Shown here in pieces: positions 41,187 to 48,596 of a stretch of 64,000 nt of DNA (its first letter is position 1; each line of letters opens with the position of its first letter). Source of the stretch: Mycolicibacterium wolinskyi (GTDB lineage Bacteria; Actinomycetota; Actinomycetes; Mycobacteriales; Mycobacteriaceae). The notes beneath the pieces are model-generated. The model was not told where the DNA came from, made no database searches, and saw only the letters and a program-made list of their open reading frames with translations. Made by a program: the position numbers and the translations under genes. Where the stretch lies: NCBI RefSeq assembly GCF_002101965.1, contig NZ_LQQA01000030.1, forward strand, positions 712,691-776,690, written 5' to 3'.

Positions 41187-41936
41187 ATGGCCGGCAACAC
41201 TTCGGTTCCTGGCGCCACCGTGGCGTCGCGGCTGCTGGCGATCATCGCCGCCTTCGATGAACGGCACCGTGCGCTTACCCTGACAGAGCTTGCGCAGCGC
41301 GCGAATCTCGCGCTTCCCACCGCTTCTCGACTGGCGGCGGAGCTCGTCGCGGGCGCGGCTCTGGACCGCCGTGCGGACGGGCGCTACGTCATCGGCAGGC
41401 TCTTGTGGGAGGCCGGTCTGCGTGCCCCGGTCGAGGGCAGGCTCAAGCAAGCGGCGGAGCCTTTTCTGCACGACGTATATGCGGCCACGCTGGCGACGGT
41501 GCATCTGGCCGTACGTGACGGCGCCCAGGTTTTGTATCTGGAGCGCATGTCGGGCCGTGCATCGGTGCCGATCGTCAGCACGGTCGGCAGTCGGTTACCC
41601 CTGCATTGCACGGGTGTCGGCAAGGTTCTGCTCGCCCATGCCCCGAAAGATGTCGAGCGGCAGGCGCTGGCCAACCTCACGCGGGTCACGCCCTACACGA
41701 TCACCACGCCCAATGTGCTTGTGGCACAACTCGAACAGATCCGGCGCGACGGCGTGGCCACGACCGTCGAGGAGATGTCGCTCGGTGCGTGCTCGATGGC
41801 GGTGCCGGTGATCCGGGCCTCAGACGACACCGTGGCGGCCGCGATCGGGGTGGTGGTGCCCACCCTCAAACGCGACCGCCAGCGGTTGCTCGGCGCCTTG
41901 CAGGTCGCCGCGCGGGGAATCGGGCGCCTGCTCTGA
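41187..41936 (+). CDS. IclR-family regulator of the protocatechuate genes (PcaR/PcaU-like)
   Basis: A 249-residue IclR protein. The winged helix is at residues 10-75 (LTLTELAQRANLALPTASRL), and the effector domain from about 85 includes LPLHCTGVGKVLLAH and the closing GVVVPT. The start ATG 41187 sits 9 bases after AAAGGA; GTG 41181 is an alternative. Divergence from pcaH points to protocatechuate or 3-oxoadipate as effector, by family precedent. It converges on the MHS transporter gene. Confidence 0.9.
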   Translation: MAGNTSVPGATVASRLLAIIAAFDERHRALTLTELAQRANLALPTASRLAAELVAGAALDRRADGRYVIGRLLWEAGLRAPVEGRLKQAAEPFLHDVYAATLATVHLAVRDGAQVLYLERMSGRASVPIVSTVGSRLPLHCTGVGKVLLAHAPKDVERQALANLTRVTPYTITTPNVLVAQLEQIRRDGVATTVEEMSLGACSMAVPVIRASDDTVAAAIGVVVPTLKRDRQRLLGALQVAARGIGRLL

Positions 41937-41949
41937 TCGATGCGGTGAA

Positions 41950-43290
41950 TCAGTGGTGCACAAGCTCTTTCGCGGAGCCCGGAACCTTGTGCCCCAGCAT
42001 GTCGGTGGGGATGTCCTTGGTTTCGCGTGCGGTCAGCGCCGCACCCGCGGCGATCAGGCAGACGACGGCGGTGAAGATGCTGATCACCACCCAGCCACCT
42101 TCGCGCACACCGCCCATCGCGGTGACGATCGACGGTGCGAAACCGGCGACCAAGAAGCCCAATTGGGTGCCGATCGCCATGCCGGAGAAGCGGACCTGCG
42201 TCGAGAACATCTCGCCGTAGAAAGCCGGCCACACCGCGTTGGCGGCGGCGTAGCCGAACGAGAACGTGGCCACCGCGAGCGCGAACGTCAACAGCTGGTT
42301 CCCGCCGCTCATCGACAGCATGTAGAACGGCATCAGCGCGGCCGATGACAGTGCGCCGTAGATGAATACCGGCTTGCGCCCGATACGGTCGGCGAGGATG
42401 CCGAACATCGGTTGGGTGCCGAGCGCGACGACGTTGGCGACGACGACGAGCCACAGCGTGACGTCGGCGTCCAGGCCGACCTTCTTGCCGTAGGCGATCG
42501 CCAGGTTGCCGAAGACCGTCGAGACGGCCGCGATGAACGCGCACAGGATCACGCGCAGCACGTCGCGCCAATGATTGCGCAGCAGCGGCACCAGCGGCAC
42601 CCGCGCGATCGTGCCCGCGGCCTTGGCCTCAGTGAACTGCGGTGTCTCGTGCAGCTGGCGGCGGATGAAGTACGCCACGACCACCACGACGGCGCTCAGC
42701 CAGAACGGAACCCGCCAGCCCCAGCCGTATTTGGCCTCGTCGGGCAGCGACACGAACGGAATCAGGACGAGCGAGGCGAGGATCAGGCCGCCCTGGGTTC
42801 CGGTCAGCGTCCACGAGGTGAAGAACGCGCGCTGGTGATCGGGGGAGTGCTCAAGGGTCAGTGAGCTGGCGCCGGCCTGCTCGCCGGCGGCCGACAAACC
42901 CTGCATCAGGCGGCAGACGACCAGCAGCGCGGGGGCGGCCCACCCGATCGTGTCGAAGCTCGGCAGGCAGCCGATCAGGAATGTCGACAGGCCCATCAGC
43001 ACCAGCGTGAACATCAGCACGCGCTGGCGACCGATCCGGTCGCCGAAGTGGCCGAGGATGAACGCGCCCACCGGGCGGGCCACGTAGGCGAACCCGAACG
43101 TCGCGAACGACATCACGAGCGCCGCTTCGTCGTCGGAGGGGAAGAACACGTGCGGAAAGATCAGTGCGGCAGCCGATCCGAACAGGAAGAAGTCGTAGTA
43201 CTCGACGGCGCTACCCATGAAGCTGGCCAGCGCGGCCCGCTTCGGGGTGCGTGCGCCCGGCCCGTCAGACCGGGATGCGGTGGTGGTCAT
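41950..43290 (-). CDS. MHS-family proton symporter, probably for shikimate/quinate
   Basis: A 446-residue major facilitator with 12 membrane segments. The MHS (metabolite:H+ symporter) hallmarks are present: FMGSAVEYYDFFLFGSAAAL in helix 1, the loop 2-3 motif GHFGDRIGRQRVL, and the repeated ADRIGRKPV in the second half. This family includes ShiA and KgtP. The next genes on the same strand and beyond encode shikimate-type dehydrogenase, dehydroshikimate dehydratase and dehydroquinase, so a hydroaromatic acid is the best substrate guess. The start ATG 43290 gives the canonical N terminus. Confidence 0.87.
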   Translation of the reverse strand: MTTTASRSDGPGARTPKRAALASFMGSAVEYYDFFLFGSAAALIFPHVFFPSDDEAALVMSFATFGFAYVARPVGAFILGHFGDRIGRQRVLMFTLVLMGLSTFLIGCLPSFDTIGWAAPALLVVCRLMQGLSAAGEQAGASSLTLEHSPDHQRAFFTSWTLTGTQGGLILASLVLIPFVSLPDEAKYGWGWRVPFWLSAVVVVVAYFIRRQLHETPQFTEAKAAGTIARVPLVPLLRNHWRDVLRVILCAFIAAVSTVFGNLAIAYGKKVGLDADVTLWLVVVANVVALGTQPMFGILADRIGRKPVFIYGALSSAALMPFYMLSMSGGNQLLTFALAVATFSFGYAAANAVWPAFYGEMFSTQVRFSGMAIGTQLGFLVAGFAPSIVTAMGGVREGGWVVISIFTAVVCLIAAGAALTARETKDIPTDMLGHKVPGSAKELVHH

Positions 43291-43328
43291 CAACTGCTCC
43301 TTAGCGAATTGTGCTGGGCGGTGGGGCT

Positions 43329-44213
43329 TCACGCGGCGGTTTGAGCGACGAGATCGCGAAAGTGGGCCGACATTCTGTCGGCGTCGGGGGTGAGTCCGGT
43401 GATCAGGGCGAAGGCGTCGACGGCTTGGTATACGGCCATATGGCCGCCGTCGAGGGTCCGGCAGCCGGCTGCCCGGGCCGCCTGGAGCAGCGCCGTGTCG
43501 AGGGGGCGGTAGACGATGTCGGCCACCCACAGGCCGGGGTGCAGCAGGGCCGCGTCGAACGGCAGACCGGGGTGTTCGGCCATGCCCGTCGGCGTCGCGT
43601 GCACGACGCCGTCGGTGTCGGGCAACAGCACCGAGAGTTTGTCGAGTGACGATGCGTCGACGCGCGACAACGCGTGGCGGTCGGCGAGTTCGTGGGCCAG
43701 TGCGGCGGCCCGGTCGACGTCGAGGTCGACGACGGTCAGGTGGCCGACGCCGATGCGCAACAGCGCGTCGCCGACGGCAGAACCCGCGCCGCCTGCGCCG
43801 ACCAGCACGGCGGAGGCCATCGGAACCCCCGGCAGGCCCCCGGTGAATCCGTGCGCGAATCCGGTGGTGTCGGTGTTGTATCCGATGGCGCGCCCGCGGT
43901 CGAAGACGACGGTGTTGACCGCGCCGAGCGTGCGCGCGGTTTCGTCGACGTCGTCGAGATGGTCCAGGACGAGCTGCTTGCACGGGTGGGTGATGTTCAG
44001 TGCGTCGTAGCCAAGGGTCCGCGCCCACGCCAGCACCTCGCCGATTTGGTGGGGCGCGATCCCGCACGCGTTGAGGTCGATGGTCCGGTAGACGTAGTCC
44101 AAGCCCTGCGCGCGGCCTTCGGCCATGTGCAGGGCGGGCGTCAGAGAGGGACCCACACCGGTGCCAACGAGGCCTACGAGGTAGGGCCGCCCTGCATCCG
44201 ACTTGGGGGTCAT
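43329..44213 (-). CDS. Shikimate/quinate dehydrogenase (catabolic AroE family)
   Basis: A 294-residue NAD(P)-dependent enzyme. The substrate site has GPSLTPALH and NITHPCKQ (catalytic Lys), with Asp in NTDTTGF, and the cofactor loop is VLVGAGGAGSAVGDALL. Catabolic quinate/shikimate dehydrogenases of actinobacteria have this form. Its context with a transporter and dehydroshikimate dehydratase favours oxidation of shikimate or quinate rather than biosynthesis. An operator-like repeat lies 15 bases upstream of its start. Confidence 0.9.
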   Translation of the reverse strand: MTPKSDAGRPYLVGLVGTGVGPSLTPALHMAEGRAQGLDYVYRTIDLNACGIAPHQIGEVLAWARTLGYDALNITHPCKQLVLDHLDDVDETARTLGAVNTVVFDRGRAIGYNTDTTGFAHGFTGGLPGVPMASAVLVGAGGAGSAVGDALLRIGVGHLTVVDLDVDRAAALAHELADRHALSRVDASSLDKLSVLLPDTDGVVHATPTGMAEHPGLPFDAALLHPGLWVADIVYRPLDTALLQAARAAGCRTLDGGHMAVYQAVDAFALITGLTPDADRMSAHFRDLVAQTAA

Positions 44214-44227
44214 CAGGTGCCTTCCTT

Positions 44228-44250
44228 AATGTACGAACTAGTACGTTCGC
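44228..44250. promoter_or_regulatory. Operator-like element upstream of the dehydrogenase gene
   Basis: AATGTACGAACTAGTAC (44228-44244), continuing GTTCGC, contains the direct repeat GTACGAAC/GTACGTTC around an ACTAGT core. It resembles the minus strand of the element at 45015-45036 (AATGTACCAAATGGTTA; 12 of 17 identical). Both flank the TetR gene, so it is a candidate TetR site. Confidence 0.45.
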
Positions 44251-44317
44251 AAAGTAGAGCACTGTGTTGCGCGTCGCGTCAAGAGGCGGATGTGAGGTGG
44301 CTCTCGCCGAGGCGCTG

Positions 44318-44962
44318 TTACGGCCGGCTGGTGAGCCAGCCGACCACCATGTCGCCGAGCATGCGACGCAGGTGAGCGCGCTGCGACGTCTCGGTGAGGT
44401 CGACGTCGAAGAGGTAACCGAAGGTGTAGCGGTTGGCGACCTGGAACACGCAGTACGAGCTGATCACCAGGTGCACGTCGAGCGCGTCGACGTCGTCGCG
44501 GAACACGCCCGCTTCACGCCCGTCGCGCAGGATCTCGTCGAGCAGTGACGTCGCGGGCCGGGAGAGGTCCGGGAGTTCGCGCAACTGCCGGATGAACTCG
44601 CCGCGATGGATGTTCTCGATGGACACCAGCCGGATGAACGCGTCGTGGGCGATGTGGTGGTCGAACGTCACCTCGGCGAGCCTGCGGATCGCGATCACGG
44701 GATTGGCGTGATCGACGCGCAACCGCTGCTCAGCAGCGCGGATGCCGCGGTAGGCGTTTTCCAGGACGGCAAGATACAGCTGCTCCTTGCCGCCGAAGTA
44801 GTAGTAGATCATCCGCTTCGTCGTGCGGGTGCGCTCGGCGATCTCGTCGACGCGCGCCCCTGAGTATCCGGATTCGGCGAACACCTCGGTGGCCACCTCC
44901 AGCAGCTCCGCCCGCGTGCGTTCGGCATCGCGTTGCAGTTCGGCTTTCGGCTTGGCGGCCAT
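44318..44962 (-). CDS. TetR-family regulator of the hydroaromatic acid genes
   Basis: A 214-residue TetR protein. The DNA-binding domain covers residues 12-62 (RAELLEVATEVFAESGYSGA, then TTKRMIYYYFGGKEQLY), with a C-terminal helical ligand domain (HIAHDAFIRLVSIENIHRGE). It lies between the dehydrogenase/transporter genes and the divergent dehydratase gene, and related palindromes stand in front of both gene sets, which makes it the likely local repressor. The probable ligand is shikimate, quinate or a dehydro derivative (inference). Confidence 0.87.
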   Translation of the reverse strand: MAAKPKAELQRDAERTRAELLEVATEVFAESGYSGARVDEIAERTRTTKRMIYYYFGGKEQLYLAVLENAYRGIRAAEQRLRVDHANPVIAIRRLAEVTFDHHIAHDAFIRLVSIENIHRGEFIRQLRELPDLSRPATSLLDEILRDGREAGVFRDDVDALDVHLVISSYCVFQVANRYTFGYLFDVDLTETSQRAHLRRMLGDMVVGWLTSRP

Positions 44963-45014
44963 GTCGGCAGAGCTTACTGGGGCGGGCGTCCATGCCTGCG
45001 CAACTCTTCCGCCT

Positions 45015-45036
45015 CAATTAACCATTTGGTACATTG
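45015..45036. promoter_or_regulatory. Palindromic operator between tetR and the dehydratase gene
   Basis: CAATTAACCAT and TTGGTACATTG form an imperfect 22-bp palindrome (8 of 11 positions pair) in the 107-base gap between the divergent TetR start (44962) and the dehydratase start (45070). It overlaps the expected promoter of both genes. Confidence 0.55.
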
Positions 45037-45069
45037 AGGTCGGTAGTGGCCCCCGTCACAGGAGGAATG

Positions 45070-46866
45070 ATGAAGACGTCGATCGCCACGGTCTCGCTGT
45101 CCGGATCGCTCGTCGAAAAACTGCACGCCTGTGCCGACGCCGGATTCGACGGCGTGGAGATCTTCGAACCCGACCTGATCGCCAGCGAGCACTCGCCCGA
45201 GGAGATCCGGCATCTCGCACACCGCCTCGGGCTGTCGCTCGACCTCTATCAGCCGCTGCGCGATCTTGAGGGGGTCGACGAGGTGACCTTCGCCGACAAC
45301 CTGCGCCGCGCCGGTGCCACGTTTGCGACGGCGCAGCGCCTCGGCATCGACACCGTGCTCGTCTGCAGCAACGTCGCGACCGCCAGCGTCGACTCCGATG
45401 AGGTCTCCGCCGGCCAACTGCGCCGCATCGGCGATCTGGCCGCCACCTACGGCATCCGCATCGCGTTCGAGGCGCTGGCCTGGGGCCGGTTCATCGACGA
45501 CTACCGCCGGGCCTGGCGGATCGTGCAGCTCGCCGACCACCCGGCGGTGGGAATCTGCCTCGACAGCTTCCATGTGCTGTCCCGAGGGCACGATCCGGCG
45601 GCGATCGCCGACATCGACGGACGAAAGATCTTCTACCTGCAGCTCGCCGATGCCCCGGCACTCAACATGGACGTGTTGTCCTGGAGCCGCCACCACCGGC
45701 TGTTCCCTGGTGAAGGCGCCTTCGACTTGGCCGAGTTCGTCCAGTACACCCTCGACACCGGCTACACCGGCCCGCTGTCGCTTGAGGTCTTCAACGACAC
45801 CTTCCGCCAAACCGACCCGGGCCACACCGCCGTGCACGCGTTGCGGTCGCTGCTGTGGTTGCGTGACCAGGTGTCGTCGACGCTCACCGACGCCAAACCT
45901 CCCACCGCCTTCGACTTCGTCGAGATCAAAGCCGAAGACACCAGCGAGGTCGAGGTCCTGCTCGGCCAACTCGGCTTCACGCCGCGCGGCAGGCACCGTA
46001 CCAAGCCGGTGTCGCTGTGGTCGGCCGGCGGAGCGCGCGTCGTGCTCAACGAGCAGCAGGCGCGCGACGAGGTGCCGCACGTCGCCGCCGTCGGCCTTCA
46101 GGTTCCCGACGCCGACGCGACCTCCAAACGGGCCGCCGAGCTGATGGCGCCCGTGGCCTACCGGCGCACGTTCGCGGCCGAGCAGCCGTTCGGCGGTGCG
46201 GTTGCTCCCGACGGCACCGGTTTCTTCTGGGTCACCGAGCCGGCCGGCGACGGAATCCCCGCTTGGGTCGCGGAATTCGAACGCGGCCTGCCGGAAGCGG
46301 GCCCGAGCTTCGTCAGCGTGATCGACCACGTGAACCTGACCCAGCCGTGGCAGACCGCCGAGGACGCGAGGCTGTTTCTGACGAGCGTGTTCGGCATGAC
46401 TGCCGACGCGCCTGCCGACGTGCCGGGCCCGACCGGCTTGGTCCGCAGCCAGGTGATGCGCAATGCGGACTCGTCGGTGCGGTTGCCGCTCAACGTCGCC
46501 CCGCACATCCTCGACGGTGCCGGCCTGCCGCAGCACATCGCGTTCGCCTGTTCGGACGTCGTCGCGCTGGCTCGTGCCGCCGCGGCCGCCGGACTGGTGT
46601 TCCTGACGGTGCCGGACAACTACTACGACTACCTGTCGGGACGGTTCGGCCTGCCCGACGACACCGTTGCCGAGCTGCGCGAGCTCAACCTGCTCTACGA
46701 CCGCAGCCCTGACGGGGGACATTTCATCCACTTCTACACCCGCACGGTCGGCACGGTGTTCTTCGAGTTCGTCCAGCGGTTCGGGGGATACGACGGCTAC
46801 GGCACCGACAACGCGCCGGTACGCCTTGCCGCGCAGCGCGGTGGCGTCGGTACCGTACGCATGTGA
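45070..46866 (+). CDS. qsuB: Two-domain 3-dehydroshikimate dehydratase (QsuB type)
   Basis: A 598-residue protein. Residues 1-275 are an AP-endonuclease-2/TIM-barrel domain with metal ligands in FEALAWGRF, CLDSFHVL and LEVFNDTFRQ, the dehydratase that turns 3-dehydroshikimate into protocatechuate. Residues about 285-598 are a VOC (4-hydroxyphenylpyruvate dioxygenase-like) module with SVIDHVNLTQPWQ, PQHIAFACSDV and FFEFVQRFGGY, found in QsuB of corynebacteria, where it is not needed for the dehydratase step. ATG 45070 with AGGAGG 4 bases upstream is preferred over ATG 45067. It overlaps aroQ by GTGA. It feeds PcaGH. Confidence 0.88.
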   Translation: MKTSIATVSLSGSLVEKLHACADAGFDGVEIFEPDLIASEHSPEEIRHLAHRLGLSLDLYQPLRDLEGVDEVTFADNLRRAGATFATAQRLGIDTVLVCSNVATASVDSDEVSAGQLRRIGDLAATYGIRIAFEALAWGRFIDDYRRAWRIVQLADHPAVGICLDSFHVLSRGHDPAAIADIDGRKIFYLQLADAPALNMDVLSWSRHHRLFPGEGAFDLAEFVQYTLDTGYTGPLSLEVFNDTFRQTDPGHTAVHALRSLLWLRDQVSSTLTDAKPPTAFDFVEIKAEDTSEVEVLLGQLGFTPRGRHRTKPVSLWSAGGARVVLNEQQARDEVPHVAAVGLQVPDADATSKRAAELMAPVAYRRTFAAEQPFGGAVAPDGTGFFWVTEPAGDGIPAWVAEFERGLPEAGPSFVSVIDHVNLTQPWQTAEDARLFLTSVFGMTADAPADVPGPTGLVRSQVMRNADSSVRLPLNVAPHILDGAGLPQHIAFACSDVVALARAAAAAGLVFLTVPDNYYDYLSGRFGLPDDTVAELRELNLLYDRSPDGGHFIHFYTRTVGTVFFEFVQRFGGYDGYGTDNAPVRLAAQRGGVGTVRM

Positions 46867-47303
46867 CCGATCGCCGCCTGCTGCTCGTCAACGGACCGAA
46901 CCTCAACCTGCTCGGCACCAGGCAGCCCGAGATCTACGGCTCCACCACGCTCGCCGACATCGAACACGCGGTGACCGAGCTGGCCGCCGAACTCGGGTTC
47001 GACGTGCGCGCGGTGCAGAGCAACCACGAGGGCGAGCTGATCGACGCGATCCACGCCGCCCGCACCGACTGCGCGGGCATCATCATCAATCCCGGTGCCT
47101 ACAGCCACACGTCGGTCGCGATCCCGGACGCCTTGACCGCCGTGGAGCGACCGGTTGTCGAAGTGCACCTGAGCAACATCCACCGTCGCGAGGCGTTCCG
47201 CCACCACTCGTATGTGTCGGCGGTGGCCGAAGTGGTGATCGCGGGCGCCGGTGCGGCCGGATACGAGTACGCGGTGCGCTACCTCGCGGGGCGGGTGTCG
47301 TGA
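46863..47303 (+). CDS. aroQ: Type II 3-dehydroquinate dehydratase
   Basis: A 146-residue dodecameric-type enzyme. The N-terminal LLVNGPNLNLLGTRQPEIYG carries the catalytic Arg and Tyr, with NPGAYSHTSVAIPDAL (His) and EVHLSNIHRREAFR following. It interconverts 3-dehydroquinate and 3-dehydroshikimate. The GTG start overlaps the dehydratase stop, so here it serves quinate breakdown; a biosynthetic aroD/aroQ copy is expected in the aro cluster elsewhere. It overlaps the next membrane-protein gene by 4 bases. Confidence 0.94.
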   Translation: MTDRRLLLVNGPNLNLLGTRQPEIYGSTTLADIEHAVTELAAELGFDVRAVQSNHEGELIDAIHAARTDCAGIIINPGAYSHTSVAIPDALTAVERPVVEVHLSNIHRREAFRHHSYVSAVAEVVIAGAGAAGYEYAVRYLAGRVS

Positions 47304-47677
47304 TCCAGCCGCCAGCGGTCAGGTACGCCGGTTTCCTGACCGCCGCGGAAGGGGTGGCGGCGCTCGTGATGGCCGTCGTGCTTGTGGTGCGCGCGGTCGG
47401 CGGGGCCGACCAGCACATCGTCAGCGGCTACGGAACCGCGATCTGGTTCGTGCTCATCGGCGGCGGTGTGCTCGCGGGCGGCTGGGCGCTGATCACCGGA
47501 CGGCGGTGGGGTCGCGGCATCGCGGTGCTCACCAACCTGCTGTTGTTGCCCGTCGCCTGGTACGTCGTCACCTCGCATCACATCGTCTACGGCGTGCTGG
47601 TCGGCCTGTTGGCGGTGGTGACGCTGGGCCTGCTGTTCAGTCCGTCGGCGGTGGAGTGGCTCACGAGCCGCGACTGA
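47300..47677 (+). CDS. Small integral membrane protein (Rv3217c-like)
   Basis: A 125-residue protein with four hydrophobic segments (about residues 8-32, 42-62, 68-88, 92-114). GTG 47300 overlaps the aroQ stop. It resembles the actinobacterial family of Rv3217c, which has no known function. In M. tuberculosis it follows the diacylglycerol kinase gene, so its position marks the right edge of the second catabolic insertion. Its last 17 bases overlap the convergent XRE regulator gene. Confidence 0.78.
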   Translation: MIQPPAVRYAGFLTAAEGVAALVMAVVLVVRAVGGADQHIVSGYGTAIWFVLIGGGVLAGGWALITGRRWGRGIAVLTNLLLLPVAWYVVTSHHIVYGVLVGLLAVVTLGLLFSPSAVEWLTSRD

Positions 47678-48512
47678 CTGGCCGGCCGTCGGCAAGCCGG
47701 CCGAGCTGTTCGGCGGCCCGAGCCGTCGCCGGTGTGTACACCACGATGTTGAGGTCCGGGAAATCGGCAGGCGACAGCCGGTGGTATTCCAGATCCATCT
47801 CACCGGTCACCGCATGGCGGAACCGCCGGACGCGGGTCTGGAATCCCTCGATCCTGTGGTCGTCCCACGTCCCTTCGAACTCGGGGCTTGCTGTGCGTAA
47901 CCGGTCGAGCAGCCGCGTGACGGGGCCGTCATGGAGCCTGGCGCCGTTCTGCATTCGATACTCCGAGACGAACCGTCGGCTTTCGACGTCCCAGTCCGGC
48001 ATCAGTTCCTTGATCGACGGGTCGGTGAACACCAGCCACAACAGGTTTCGCTCGTCGGCGGGCACCGACTGCACCCGCGGATAGAGCGCTGCGTAGGCGG
48101 GATTCCAGGCGACGATGCCCCAGTCCGGATCGATCGCGAATGCGGGGGAGGATCCGAAGGCGTTCAGAAGTCGTTGGATGTGCTCGGGTGGCTCGCCGGG
48201 AGCCGGGAGGTTCTGATGTGTGCCGCCGGACGAAAATCCGGCCAGCGAAAGCAGATACGCCTGATCGGTCGGTGACAGGGCGAGGGCGCTGCCGATCGCC
48301 TCCAGCACCTGCCGCGACGGATTGATGTCGCGGCCCTGCTCCAGCCAGGTGTACCAGGTGACACTGATCGAGGACAGATAGGCGACTTCTTCATGGCGCA
48401 AACCGGTCTGGCGTCCGCGGATCGGTGGCAAGCCGTGTTGGGCTCGGTCGACGGATTCGCGGCGGACCCGCAGGAACCCGCCGAGTTCGCGGCGAGCAGC
48501 CTCGTTGGGCAT
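47661..48512 (-). CDS. XRE-family regulator with MmyB-like ligand domain
   Basis: A 283-residue regulator. A Cro/CI-type helix-turn-helix spans residues about 8-80 (GLRHEEVAYLSSISVTWYTW, LEQGRD), followed by a PAS-like MmyB domain (FAIDPDWGIVAWNPAYAALYP). Such proteins bind fatty acids or similar small ligands and usually control a divergent oxidoreductase. Here the divergent gene is ilvD. On its own strand a -10 TAGAAT lies 6 bases before ATG 48512, so the mRNA is probably leaderless. The operator at 48529-48547 overlaps the promoter. Confidence 0.86.
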   Translation of the reverse strand: MPNEAARRELGGFLRVRRESVDRAQHGLPPIRGRQTGLRHEEVAYLSSISVTWYTWLEQGRDINPSRQVLEAIGSALALSPTDQAYLLSLAGFSSGGTHQNLPAPGEPPEHIQRLLNAFGSSPAFAIDPDWGIVAWNPAYAALYPRVQSVPADERNLLWLVFTDPSIKELMPDWDVESRRFVSEYRMQNGARLHDGPVTRLLDRLRTASPEFEGTWDDHRIEGFQTRVRRFRHAVTGEMDLEYHRLSPADFPDLNIVVYTPATARAAEQLGRLADGRPVSRGS

Positions 48513-48528
48513 CAACCGATTCTAGAAC

Positions 48529-48547
48529 CTGGTACTGCCAGTACTAG
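48529..48547. promoter_or_regulatory. Palindrome between the XRE gene and ilvD
   Basis: GTACTG-C-CAGTAC (48532-48544) is a perfect palindrome, extended to CTG...TAG with one mismatch. It lies just upstream of the minus-strand -10 (TAGAAT) and 53 bases ahead of ilvD. It is the obvious site for the XRE protein. Confidence 0.6.
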
Positions 48548-48596
48548 TGCCAAGAGCGTCTTCGCCGATTTCGTTCCGACGGCCACGATGGCTGTC

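Noticed and set aside
44974..46731. A 585-residue minus-strand frame opposite the dehydratase gene
   Set aside because: The plus strand encodes a clear two-domain enzyme with a ribosome-binding site and an operon overlap.
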